Part shown: piece by piece, positions 9,621 through 17,477 of the stretch
Position numbering within the stretch: position 1 is the first letter of the stretch
How the letters are laid out: every line of letters starts with the position of its first letter
Assembly (NCBI GenBank): GCA_046590205.1
Contig: JBKJTT010000041.1
Location: 1-51,526 of the forward strand
Direction of reading: 5' to 3'
DNA length: 51,526 nucleotides
Source of the DNA: DATDEW01 sp046590205
GTDB taxonomy: Bacteria; Bacteroidota; Ignavibacteria; Palsa-1295
The notes under the pieces: model-generated
What the model saw: only the letters and a program-made list of their open reading frames with translations
Databases searched by the model: none
What the model was told of the DNA's origin: nothing
Translations under genes and position numbers: made by a program

Positions 9621-9670
9621 TCGTAAGTTTCCTTAAGCAGTTACTGGGTAACACAACGTATTGCGAACTG

Positions 9671-9678
9671 CAAAAATA
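9671..9678 (-). promoter_or_regulatory. Possible -7 box for the ABC permease genes
   Basis: On the minus strand this reads TATTTTTG, a match to TAnnTTTG, about 50 nt before the DppB-like start. No clear -33 TTG is visible at the expected spacing, so support is modest. The rest of 9621-9835 shows no gene that I can support. Confidence 0.3.
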
Positions 9679-9835
9679 AGCCGAAAATGCCCGAAATCTT
9701 TGGAAAGAGGGAAGAAAAAAAACTTTAGGTTCGCAGTAAAGGTCAGATATTTAATTAAGGCTGAAACACTTCAAAATAAGACCAATAAATTAACTGTACG
9801 TGAAAACACGGTAAGTCCATATTCCCACTTCACAG

Positions 9836-10513
9836 CTACTTCTTGTTAACATTTTCTGGCATTAGAAAAGGGACCGTTTGAAAATCCTTCTCGGGAAACC
9901 TATGGAAAATGAAATACCCCGGTATCACCTTGTCATTTCCCCTAGCTACAGCATACCCATCAATAACATCTGAGCGTTGCCAAGAAGTGTCAGGCCTTGA
10001 GGTCACATTATAACAATTAAAGGAAAAAGTATAGACTATATTGAATCGACTATCGAAACTAGTATTTAAGACCTCTATTATTTGACCATCTAACCGAGTA
10101 CCTTTCTTCTTGGCGCGCATAGTGATAAGTGTTTTCCCCAAACCAATATCTATTCCCCCAGAGCTGGTAAACACTCCAGTCCCAAATACACTATCTCTTG
10201 TAGTACTATCAATTCGCATCGAAACTCCCGATTTACTACTTTCACCCGGAATAAAGGATTTATAATCACCAACCCAAAATCCATCAAACAAGCTGTCAGG
10301 TGTGAATGAAAATTGAAGAGTTGATTTTTCGGTGTTTGTTCTTGAGAAAGAAGATGTATCTAAATATAAAGTGGGGTGCATGTATAACTCTCTTAGTACT
10401 GTGTCAACCGGCTGATCGTTTCCAAGGCCACTTCGAATTGTAAATCCCTGTGCTACACAGGAAGCAGAAAAGATACAAAAAAGAACTGATGATATTAAAC
10501 AGTTAACTATCAT
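9836..10513 (-). CDS. Secreted protein of unknown function
   Basis: About 225 aa from the ATG at 10513, which overlaps the upstream stop as ATGA; an ATG two codons earlier (10519) is equally possible. The N-terminus is a clear signal peptide (hydrophobic CLISSVLFCIFSA, then a likely cleavage near CVAQ), so it is exported; the Cys at that site could also suggest a lipoprotein-like end, but no perfect lipobox is seen. The rest is rich in Ser, Thr, Asp and aromatic residues with a predicted beta-strand character (for example DGFWVGDYKSF and TLITMRAKKKG). I do not recognise a family. It is the last gene of the four-gene cluster led by the sigma-like gene at 13256. Confidence 0.6.
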   Translation of the reverse strand: MIVNCLISSVLFCIFSASCVAQGFTIRSGLGNDQPVDTVLRELYMHPTLYLDTSSFSRTNTEKSTLQFSFTPDSLFDGFWVGDYKSFIPGESSKSGVSMRIDSTTRDSVFGTGVFTSSGGIDIGLGKTLITMRAKKKGTRLDGQIIEVLNTSFDSRFNIVYTFSFNCYNVTSRPDTSWQRSDVIDGYAVARGNDKVIPGYFIFHRFPEKDFQTVPFLMPENVNKK

Positions 10514-11871
10514 GGACATTTAGGAAACGGTGCATTGTTAAGTGTAAGAATTACGGGGTCGCCAAATTGATAGGGACGCGCATAGACTTTGCCAGTTTTC
10601 AGATCAATTTCAAAGTTTTCAGTTCTAAGATCGCCATTGCTCATCTTTATAACATTTGGATCATTACAAAGATCACCCATTCTTTTATGAGATATATCGG
10701 TCTCTCTTGAAGCGCCATACAACAACAATGTTAATATCCAGTTTTCAGCTTCGGTTTTAACTCTCAGGACTTTCGCAGTACATATATGTGTCAACTCATG
10801 TAATAAGTACGATGCCATTGCATCTTTGTAAGGAACACCTGTGTTGACCATTTCAGCATATGATTGCTGCATATCAATACTGATAGTCGACCCTAGAAAA
10901 TTACCGTATGCGTCTAACTTAGTCTCTGTATACATGAGTGTATCTGGTGGCAAGGTGGTGCAATCAATATTCTTTATTGCGTTCGCCATTAAGTTCGGAT
11001 CTGCCATGCAATCAATCAATTCAGCTAATTTTGAGTTAGAATCTCTGGATGCAATGTTTAACGCCGTGTTAAGGGAAACATTCCCATTCGTTCCAGTGCT
11101 AATTTTTTTACATGCATCATATAGAGCTCTTATTATGCTCTTTTTTGTTGAATCATCGCAACCTTTGATTGTAGGAAATTGACTAAGATATTTGTTTACA
11201 TTGTCAATACAATCTTTATCATAATCAGGATCACTCGGAGCAGGCGGTCTAAAGTCAGTCGGACCGCCACCCATTTTACACTCGCAAAAACCGCTAGAGA
11301 TATCAATACCCAGTTGCGCTAACTTAGGATTAGGAACCCATTGCCCATTTACCTGTACTTTTTCATTGATTACTTCTTGTCCGTATTTGGATTTATAAAG
11401 TATTGTCCCACCTGACCTTCCTCCACCTGTAGTATATGTACAGTCGTAGCAAGGAGCTTCCCATGGATGCGGTAGCCAATCTGGCCAAACATCTGGACCA
11501 GAGTCTTTATCAATGGGATCAGTAGGTTCTTTTTCTTTTGGGGGATCAAGAGGCGGTGCCCATTTGATATCGTGATCGAATCTACCAAAGATGTCATCTA
11601 CTGCATTCCTAGTGCTATCCAATATATTGTCAAACCATGTATCCCAATCTACATTATCTGGGGGAATATCTGGTGAGCCAGGCGCACCGATTTTGATAAT
11701 ATCTCCAGTGGTTATCGGAGTATCACCTCCACCACTACGACCAGTTATTGGTACAGGTTCAACCCACACCATACATTCATATCTATATTCCTCAGGAGTA
11801 GGACCCCCAAGTAGTGGGTCTACTCTTTGGACATATCTTATTCCCGTACACCACCCCGGTACCCAAGGCAT
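10510..11871 (-). CDS. Cysteine-rich HEXXH protein, putative metallopeptidase (unknown family)
   Basis: A 453-aa protein with a good ribosome-binding site (GGAG about 8 nt before the ATG). There is no signal peptide. The first 140 residues are Pro/Gly/Asp-rich and look extended, with WPDWLPHPW. There are 14 Cys, including a CYDC pair (141-144) and a CEC pair (196-198), which suggests an oxidising compartment or metal binding. Residues 358-362 read HELTH in a predicted helix (YLLHELTHICTAK), with E374 and E376 following at 12-14 residues. This is a gluzincin-like zinc-site pattern, so a zinc peptidase is plausible but unproven. It lies 25 nt after the 259-aa gene and overlaps the next gene by 4 nt. 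The N-terminal part may be a delivery or linker segment, as in modular toxins; that is speculation. Confidence 0.6.
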   Translation of the reverse strand: MPWVPGWCTGIRYVQRVDPLLGGPTPEEYRYECMVWVEPVPITGRSGGGDTPITTGDIIKIGAPGSPDIPPDNVDWDTWFDNILDSTRNAVDDIFGRFDHDIKWAPPLDPPKEKEPTDPIDKDSGPDVWPDWLPHPWEAPCYDCTYTTGGGRSGGTILYKSKYGQEVINEKVQVNGQWVPNPKLAQLGIDISSGFCECKMGGGPTDFRPPAPSDPDYDKDCIDNVNKYLSQFPTIKGCDDSTKKSIIRALYDACKKISTGTNGNVSLNTALNIASRDSNSKLAELIDCMADPNLMANAIKNIDCTTLPPDTLMYTETKLDAYGNFLGSTISIDMQQSYAEMVNTGVPYKDAMASYLLHELTHICTAKVLRVKTEAENWILTLLLYGASRETDISHKRMGDLCNDPNVIKMSNGDLRTENFEIDLKTGKVYARPYQFGDPVILTLNNAPFPKCP

Positions 11872-11896
11872 AATCTGTTCTCCAAAATTATAAGGC

Positions 11897-12676
11897 TTAT
11901 CGTACTACATTCCACTCCATCTCAAAAAGCTCTGCACCACCATTTGTACTGCGTAATGCCATCACAAATGTACCAAGCATCTTGAGAGTTACTTTAAAGG
12001 TCTTTGCACCGGTATAAGTGTTCGGGAATGCAAACACAGGAATTGTACCTTGACCACTACCTGTGAAATCACCTGGTGTTGCAGCGTTATCGCGAAAAGA
12101 GAGGAGTACGCCTGAATGCGTCGCAACTCCGAAATCTATCGTGAACGATAGCTCATAACTTGTTCCACCTCGTAGAAAGATAACTTTCTTCAGGCATGGA
12201 GGATTACTTGCAGAGCTATTTATTCCCAGATGTGCAAATGTCCACTGTGCGGCTTCCGCTACTGCAAGAGCATCATCGGTGTGAAGCGAGGAGCAGACAA
12301 CTGATCCTGAAACTCCAAGTGTGCTTGCATTCCAGCCGAGTGATGTAAAGGCATTGTTACGTGCAAATGAACCTTGATTACCATCAAGATATACATTCGC
12401 TATAAGAATACGCGGATCAACAGGTTGCTGAAGTGGTATATCATACCATGATTGAACTGAATTATTCATAGAGTTTTGTAATGAGTTAGTGTTTGAAAAA
12501 TTGTTTGAAGAAGCTGAAGACTTTTTCCCACCGCAACCAACACAACCACCTGACTTACTAGAAGGGGGAGTTGACATTGACGGGGGCAAAGAAGGAGAAG
12601 AATACGAACCGCTTGGTGGAGGTGTCCAGCCAGGCGGTGTGATGACAAAGGGATCACTCCCTGAGGGTGTTATCAT
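11897..12676 (-). CDS. Pro/Ser-rich protein of unknown function
   Basis: A 259-aa protein in two parts. Residues 1-75 are low-complexity, rich in Pro, Ser and Asn, and include GGCVGCGGKK, a compact Cys-Gly motif. Residues 80-259 look like a globular beta-rich domain (RILIANVYLDGN, SYELSFTIDFGVATHSGVLLSF, and a closing KVTLKMLGTF segment). No signal peptide is visible and I do not recognise a family. It follows the sigma-like gene by 85 nt and precedes the HEXXH gene by 25 nt, so it is probably co-expressed with it. The shared P-rich start (ITPPGW here, MPWVPGW in the next protein) is suggestive but may be chance. Confidence 0.55.
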   Translation of the reverse strand: MITPSGSDPFVITPPGWTPPPSGSYSSPSLPPSMSTPPSSKSGGCVGCGGKKSSASSNNFSNTNSLQNSMNNSVQSWYDIPLQQPVDPRILIANVYLDGNQGSFARNNAFTSLGWNASTLGVSGSVVCSSLHTDDALAVAEAAQWTFAHLGINSSASNPPCLKKVIFLRGGTSYELSFTIDFGVATHSGVLLSFRDNAATPGDFTGSGQGTIPVFAFPNTYTGAKTFKVTLKMLGTFVMALRSTNGGAELFEMEWNVVR

Positions 12677-12761
12677 ATGGCTTAAATTAGTTAGTCTATA
12701 CTACTATATGGAGCGAGAGAGGAAAATCGACACCTCAAAAAGCAAAATATTTTAAAAAATA

Positions 12762-13256
12762 TTATTCGCTTTTGGCACGATTATTGCGGGGGGGGGTAAT
12801 CTCATCTTTTAAGCGATCCATAGCGGCATAAAACCTCTTCTTCACTGTGCTCGGACTCATCTTGATTATTTTTGCTATCTTCTCAAAGCTATAGTCAGCA
12901 TAATACTTCATAATAACAACCTCACGCTCTTCAGATTTGAGTTCGCATAGACAACACTCAACTGCATCACTATCCTCAAGAATTTTTATGGATTCTACAA
13001 TAGGTTCTATTTCGGAAGTATCATCAAGATTGACAAACCGCATCATTCGTTTACCTTCATGTGATAATGCTCTATCAATAATGGTAAACGCATACGCATA
13101 ATACTTCTCAGGAATTGCTATTACTTCTTCGGGTGGAGGTTTAAGCTGCATATCTGTGAGTGTATCGTCAACAGTCTCTCGAACGATAATTTGTAGCAAC
13201 GATGGATAACGTCTGCAAAAGGCGTATGTAAGACGATGGCGAAAGTTTGCATTCAT
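12762..13256 (-). CDS. RNA polymerase sigma factor-like / sigma-70 region 4 HTH protein
   Basis: A 164-aa protein whose C-terminal half is a classic sigma-70 region 4: LKSEEREVVIMKYYADYSFEKIAKI continues into an HTH (about residues 120-148) with MSPSTVKKRFYAAMDRLK. The N-terminal 100 residues are helical with an RHRLTYAFCRRYPSLL segment but match region 2 poorly, so it may be a divergent ECF sigma factor or an HTH regulator that keeps only region 4. It heads the 9836-13256 cluster and could control it, although no anti-sigma gene is adjacent. Its last residues are encoded by a run of nine C (TPP), which makes the C-terminus prone to slippage. Confidence 0.75.
   Translation of the reverse strand: MNANFRHRLTYAFCRRYPSLLQIIVRETVDDTLTDMQLKPPPEEVIAIPEKYYAYAFTIIDRALSHEGKRMMRFVNLDDTSEIEPIVESIKILEDSDAVECCLCELKSEEREVVIMKYYADYSFEKIAKIIKMSPSTVKKRFYAAMDRLKDEITPPRNNRAKSE
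12788..12796. repeat. Homopolymer tract of nine G (C on the coding strand)
   Basis: Nine consecutive G on the plus strand fall inside the 3' end of the sigma-like gene and encode Thr-Pro-Pro plus part of an Arg codon. A one-base gain or loss would swap or cut the last eight or so residues without touching the HTH. Confidence 0.85.
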
Positions 13257-13320
13257 AAATTACCACGAAAAGATGATAAGAGCGAGTAGATACTATAGAT
13301 AATAAACTATTGAGAAGGTG

Positions 13321-13328
13321 CAAAGTTA
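13321..13328 (-). promoter_or_regulatory. Probable -7 box of the sigma-like gene
   Basis: On the minus strand this reads TAACTTTG, a match to TAnnTTTG. It lies 65 nt upstream of the start codon, leaving a plausible leader of about 55-60 nt. No clear -33 TTG at 19-21 nt is seen. Confidence 0.4.
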
Positions 13329-13504
13329 CATTATCATAGTGATAATTTTGTGTATTTTTTATTGACCTTTTACAGAAGCTTATAGGTGCCCCCGATTTTC
13401 CGCGAAAACGAACCGGAATCGCAATGTGGATAAAATGTGAATACTGTATTATGTTGGAGAAGAAGAGATTAACTGCTGTGAAGCGATTTTGTCGAGACGG
13501 GCAC

Positions 13505-13535
13505 TTGTTTTGAAGCTTTTTATTTCGTATCTTTG
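13505..13535 (+). promoter_or_regulatory. Orphan Bacteroidota-type promoter (TTG-20-TATCTTTG)
   Basis: TTG at 13505 is separated by 20 nt from TATCTTTG (13528-13535), which fits the -33/-7 architecture of Bacteroidota promoters. It points into a region with no real gene: the first ATG downstream (13547) opens an ORF of only 22 codons. Confidence 0.5.
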
Positions 13536-13546
13536 TAGGTGTTTTT

Positions 13547-13615
13547 ATGAGCACTTATCTAATCCCGCAAGATTTTAGATTGCTTCGTCGCTCGAAGACT
13601 CGCTCCTCGCAATGA
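13547..13615 (+). other. 22-codon ORF, possible truncated gene start
   Basis: The ORF begins 11 nt after the orphan -7 box, reads MSTYLIPQDF, and then runs into the inverted-repeat element at 13579-13613, where it stops. It may be a leader peptide, or the 5' remnant of a gene replaced by the repeat. There is no visible ribosome-binding site. Confidence 0.2.
13579..13613. repeat. Short imperfect inverted repeat, dispersed-repeat type
   Basis: The 35-nt segment starts ATTGC and ends GCAAT, with CTTCGTCGCTCG and CTCGCTCCTCG inside. It resembles the TCATTGCGAGGAGC-type intergenic repeats known from many bacterial genomes. Only one copy was noticed in this window, so whether it is repeated in this genome cannot be judged here. 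Confidence 0.45.
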
Positions 13616-13791
13616 CACTCTCCAACTGAACGTCTAAACCCCTAAACGCCATTATTCAAATGTGTAAATTTATAGCACCTTCTCAAATTATCCACTTTAA
13701 GCTTTACGCTTTGAAGTTTAAGCTTGAGAGTGGTGCACAATTACTTCCCAATAAAATCAATGAGTTACAGAGGAAAAAAACAGTGTTTGGC

Positions 13792-14763
13792 TTAGAGATA
13801 CGGCTGCTGTTTTGAGAGGTAGTTCTTTACGTAGTCAGCTACGGAATCTTCAAGCTCCATGAATGGAGTCGTATAGCCGGCATTTTGGAGCTTCTGCATA
13901 TCGGCTTGAGTGAAGTATTGGTACTGCGAAGCGATATCAGCTGGCATATCAATATACTCGATGTTCTTCTCTTTACCGACTGCCGAGAAGAGACCAGCGG
14001 CGAGGTCATTCCAGCTTCTGGCTTTTCCTGTCCCGAGGTTATATATACCGCGAACGGATGGATTTTCATACGCCCACATCAGGACATCAACGCAGTCTTT
14101 AACATAGATAAAATCACGGAGGAATTTGCCATCCATGTAATCAGGATTCGCCGACTTAAAAAGTTTTAACGCCCCCGTATCCTTCACCTGATGATATGCC
14201 TTATAGACCAAACTTGCCATTGCCCCTTTATGATACTCATTCGGACCAAAAACATTAAAGAACTTGAAGCCCGATGCAAGCGCATCATATCCGCTTTGCA
14301 AGAGCCAGAGATCGAACACATGTTTCGAATAGCCATAGGCATTAAGCGGACGGAAACGCGGGGTAAATTCATTCTCGTCGGAGAAGCCAAGTTTGCCGTC
14401 GCCGTAGGTCGCGGCAGAGGAGGCATAGATGAACGGTTTATTATGCTCAAAACACCAGACAGCAAGCATCTTGCTATAGAGGTAGTTATTACGCATGAGA
14501 TAATCCACATCACGTTCAGTGGTCGAGGTACAAGCACCGAGATGGATAACAGCGTCAACGTCGCTGCCTTCGAGGGTTTCGGTCAGATACTCAGGGAGAG
14601 CATCTTTATGGCAGTAGTCCTGGAATTTCTTACCAATGAGGTTACGCCACTTTTCGGTGGAGTCAAGCGAATCAACAACAAGGATATCTTCAACGCCTGC
14701 CAAGTTGAGACGCTCCAGCATGACACTTCCGATAAATCCTGCTCCGCCGGTAAGTATTACCAT
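13792..14763 (-). CDS. hldD: ADP-L-glycero-D-manno-heptose 6-epimerase
   Basis: A 323-aa SDR-fold enzyme that converts ADP-D-glycero-D-manno-heptose to the L-glycero form, the precursor of the LPS inner-core heptose. The NADP-binding TGGAGFIGS is at residues 5-13. HldD-specific segments are seen: STEKWRNLIG (35-44), YCHKDAL, and the catalytic Y143-x3-K147 (YGYSK), followed by FNVFGPNEYHKG in place of the usual GPrEyHKG. Full length for the family. It follows purA by 12 nt in the same direction. Confidence 0.93.
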   Translation of the reverse strand: MVILTGGAGFIGSVMLERLNLAGVEDILVVDSLDSTEKWRNLIGKKFQDYCHKDALPEYLTETLEGSDVDAVIHLGACTSTTERDVDYLMRNNYLYSKMLAVWCFEHNKPFIYASSAATYGDGKLGFSDENEFTPRFRPLNAYGYSKHVFDLWLLQSGYDALASGFKFFNVFGPNEYHKGAMASLVYKAYHQVKDTGALKLFKSANPDYMDGKFLRDFIYVKDCVDVLMWAYENPSVRGIYNLGTGKARSWNDLAAGLFSAVGKEKNIEYIDMPADIASQYQYFTQADMQKLQNAGYTTPFMELEDSVADYVKNYLSKQQPYL

Positions 14764-14775
14764 CGCTACATTTAT

Positions 14776-16092
14776 TTATCCAAGGAAATCACTTTCGACA
14801 AGAGTCTCGTTCCTTCCCGGTCCGAGCGATATGAGTCCCATTGGAACACCGATGCTCTTCTCGATCGCGGCGAGGTAGGTCTTTACTTGTTTTGGAAGGT
14901 TCTTACGATCTGTGATGCCATCAAGCGCATCGCTTGCCCAGCCCTCATACGATTCATAAATTGGTCGGATACCGGCAAGCAGTTTCAGATCATTGGTAAA
15001 GTTCTCGATACGTTTACCATCAGAAATTCTTTCGTAACTTGAACAAAGTTTTATCTCCGGCATACCCGAAAGGACATCAAGCTTTGTTAAAGCAATTGAG
15101 GTTACGCCGTTTATCATCGATGTATAACGCACAGCAACGGCATCAAGCCAGCCGCAGCGACGCGGACGACCTGTCGTTGCACCGAACTCACGCCCTACGG
15201 TACGAAGCTGCTCGCCGATTTCGTCAAGAAGTTCAGTCGGGAAAGGTCCGTTACCGACTCTCGTTGTATATGCCTTGACAACAGCTATAACTTTCGAGAT
15301 GGCGGTCGGCGGAATGCCCGAACCGGTGCAAGCACCGCCTGCAGTCGGGTTGCTTGAAGTAACGAAAGGATAGGTACCGAAATCAATATCAAGAAGTGCT
15401 GCCTGTGCCCCTTCGAGAAGAATGTTCTTGCCGTCGCGAACTGCATTGTTCAGAAAAAGAGCAGTATCGGTGATGTACGGATCCATCTCCATATCAAACA
15501 CTTCATACTCGCTGATTATCTGCTCTACGTCGCAGAGATCAGTCGAATCGTAAAACTTTGTCAGTAGCTCGTTCTTCTCGGCAATGTTGACGCGAAGTTT
15601 TTCGCCGAGCAACGATCTATCAAGCAGATCAACAATACGAATACCTTTACGAGAAAACTTATCTTCGTAGGCAGGACCAATACCACGACCTGTCGTACCG
15701 ACAGCAACACCTTTTATGCTTTTCTTTAAGCGATCTTCACTTGCTCTATCTATCTGCTTATGATAGGGCATGATAAGATGAGCATTGTGCGAGATGAACA
15801 GACGTCCTTTTACAGATACACCTGCTGCTTCGAGCATAGCGATCTCTTCGCGAAGAGCGACGGGGTCTATTACAACGCCGTTGCCGATAACGCAGATACA
15901 ATCATTGTGGAAGATACCGCTTGGGATAAGATGCAGAACAAACTCTCGTCCGTCGGGGAGCTTGATGGTGTGTCCGGCATTTGCGCCGCCTTGGTAGCGG
16001 GCTACGATATGAGCTTCTTCGGCGAGAAGATCAACGACCTTCCCTTTTCCTTCATCCCCCCATTGGGAGCCGAGCACGATTGTTACTGGCAA
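14776..16092 (-). CDS. purA: Adenylosuccinate synthetase
   Basis: A 438-aa cytoplasmic enzyme that makes adenylosuccinate from IMP, aspartate and GTP, the first step from IMP to AMP. The N-terminus has the P-loop GSQWGDEGKGK (residues 8-18) with catalytic Asp13, then GGANAGHTI with the catalytic His. TTGRGIGPAYEDK and VTSSNPTAGGACTG are also present. Length and motifs are standard. It lies 41 nt after the STAS gene and 12 nt before hldD, all co-directional. Confidence 0.97.
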   Translation of the reverse strand: MPVTIVLGSQWGDEGKGKVVDLLAEEAHIVARYQGGANAGHTIKLPDGREFVLHLIPSGIFHNDCICVIGNGVVIDPVALREEIAMLEAAGVSVKGRLFISHNAHLIMPYHKQIDRASEDRLKKSIKGVAVGTTGRGIGPAYEDKFSRKGIRIVDLLDRSLLGEKLRVNIAEKNELLTKFYDSTDLCDVEQIISEYEVFDMEMDPYITDTALFLNNAVRDGKNILLEGAQAALLDIDFGTYPFVTSSNPTAGGACTGSGIPPTAISKVIAVVKAYTTRVGNGPFPTELLDEIGEQLRTVGREFGATTGRPRRCGWLDAVAVRYTSMINGVTSIALTKLDVLSGMPEIKLCSSYERISDGKRIENFTNDLKLLAGIRPIYESYEGWASDALDGITDRKNLPKQVKTYLAAIEKSIGVPMGLISLGPGRNETLVESDFLG

Positions 16093-16133
16093 CGAGAGTT
16101 AAAAATTAAAAGTGAAAAATTTTATAAGGGTTC

Positions 16134-16448
16134 TTACGAACGAACCCCAAGAATTTCTGCGAGCTTCGTTATATCAAGTAGCTGGCGAAGCTGGGTGTTC
16201 GGATTATTGAGCGTCATTGAAGCGCCTTTTGCAAGAGCAGCTTCACGTGCACCGAGTAGCATCCCAAGCCCAGAACTATCAACGAACCCGACTTCCTGCA
16301 TATTCATCACTACTGCCTCAATACCTGAAGCATGAGCTATTTCGCTCTTGAGCGTCTTCGCAAATTGTAATGCCTCGGCTCCGCCCGTCAGGTCGCCGTC
16401 AAGGCGAACATGGAGCGTCGCACCGTCTTGTGTAATCGTCGAGTTCAT
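16134..16448 (-). CDS. STAS-domain anti-sigma factor antagonist (SpoIIAA/RsbV-like)
   Basis: A 104-aa single STAS domain. The conserved FVDSSGLGMLLG is at residues 55-66, and Ser58 or Ser59 is the site that RsbW-type kinases phosphorylate in characterised homologues. A partner anti-sigma kinase and sigma factor are not adjacent, so the network it belongs to is unknown. It lies 11 nt after secF and 41 nt before purA. It probably acts in a partner-switching stress or envelope response. Confidence 0.88.
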   Translation of the reverse strand: MNSTITQDGATLHVRLDGDLTGGAEALQFAKTLKSEIAHASGIEAVVMNMQEVGFVDSSGLGMLLGAREAALAKGASMTLNNPNTQLRQLLDITKLAEILGVRS

Positions 16449-16459
16449 AAAATTTTAAT

Positions 16460-17449
16460 TTATGCAGATACAGCTGTCTTCACTTTTTCGCCGCGAGCAA
16501 CAAGCAGTGCATCCTTGCCATCTTTTGCTGCTTTACGCATGATCCAGTCATAGCTGATAGCAGAAGCAACAAACACTGATGAGTAGATACCTGTCAAGAC
16601 ACCCACGAGCATCGTGAATGCAAATCCGCGAAGCACTTCGCCGCCCCAAATGAAGAGCACAAGTAGCGTCAAAAGAATAAGACCGGATGTAATAATCGTA
16701 CGAGGAAGCGTCTCATTAATAGCGCGGTTCATGATCGTCTTGAGGTCGCTGCCTTTATACTTCTTGGTATCTTCACGAATTCTATCAAAGATAATAACCG
16801 TATCGTTAACCGAAAATCCGACGATTGTCAAGAATGCCGCCAAAAGCGTTGAGTTCATCTCAAGATTGAGCCACGGTGCGATACCATTAAAAATAACTGC
16901 AAACGCAAACGCGACAAGAACGTCATGGATAAGAGCAATAACCGCACCAATACCATAAACAAACTTAAAGCGAAATGCGAGATAAAGAAGAATCGCTATA
17001 CAAGTAAAGAGTACTGCAAGCAACGCTTTCTGTTGAAGCTCCGCACCAATCTTCGGTCCAATGTGCTGCTCTTGTAAGAGTTCTGCTTTATTACCAGGGA
17101 TACCGGTGGCAATAGAATTCATAATTGCTTCGGTCACCTTTGTACCACCAGTTGCAGTGCCTTCAGCACCTTCCGGGACACGAATAAGGACACCAGATTC
17201 ATCAGCACCGTAGAATTTTACTTCCGCGCCGCGAAATCCTGCTTTATCAAGTGATGAGCGAACATCCTCAATAGGAACGACCTTCTCGAACTTGAGCTGT
17301 GCTTCTGTACCACCGACAAAGTCGATACCATACTCAACACCGCGAACCATTGCGAAAAGGATACCGGCTACCGTAACGATGGTAGAAACCATGTACCACA
17401 TGCGTCTCTTGCCGATGAAATCTATATTTGTTGCCTTAAATAAATGCAT
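16460..17449 (-). CDS. secF: Protein translocase subunit SecF
   Basis: A 329-aa inner-membrane protein with six predicted helices. The first helix is followed by the large periplasmic domain that begins DFVGGTEAQLKFEK. The fourth-helix motif GFSVNDTVIIFDRIREDTKK matches the conserved SecF sequence in the region used for proton coupling. It works with SecD and SecYEG to pull proteins through the membrane using the proton gradient. It lies 28 nt after secD. Confidence 0.96.
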   Translation of the reverse strand: MHLFKATNIDFIGKRRMWYMVSTIVTVAGILFAMVRGVEYGIDFVGGTEAQLKFEKVVPIEDVRSSLDKAGFRGAEVKFYGADESGVLIRVPEGAEGTATGGTKVTEAIMNSIATGIPGNKAELLQEQHIGPKIGAELQQKALLAVLFTCIAILLYLAFRFKFVYGIGAVIALIHDVLVAFAFAVIFNGIAPWLNLEMNSTLLAAFLTIVGFSVNDTVIIFDRIREDTKKYKGSDLKTIMNRAINETLPRTIITSGLILLTLLVLFIWGGEVLRGFAFTMLVGVLTGIYSSVFVASAISYDWIMRKAAKDGKDALLVARGEKVKTAVSA

Positions 17450-17477
17450 TGTATTCTTCTAAACTTTTATGGTGATA

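Larger units (their letters stand above)
13257..13791. other. 535-nt intergenic region without a supported gene
   Basis: This stretch lies between the start of the sigma-like gene and the end of hldD. It holds a likely minus-strand promoter (13321-13328), a strong plus-strand promoter with a 22-codon ORF (13505-13615) and a short imperfect inverted repeat (13579-13613). From about 13680 it has an A/T-rich stretch with repeated AAGCTT. Apart from those I see no coding or RNA gene. Confidence 0.6.

Noticed and set aside
9661..9849. 62-codon plus-strand ORF in the ABC permease upstream region
   Set aside because: It starts at TTG with no ribosome-binding site, is Lys/Arg-rich with no pattern, and overlaps a likely minus-strand promoter.
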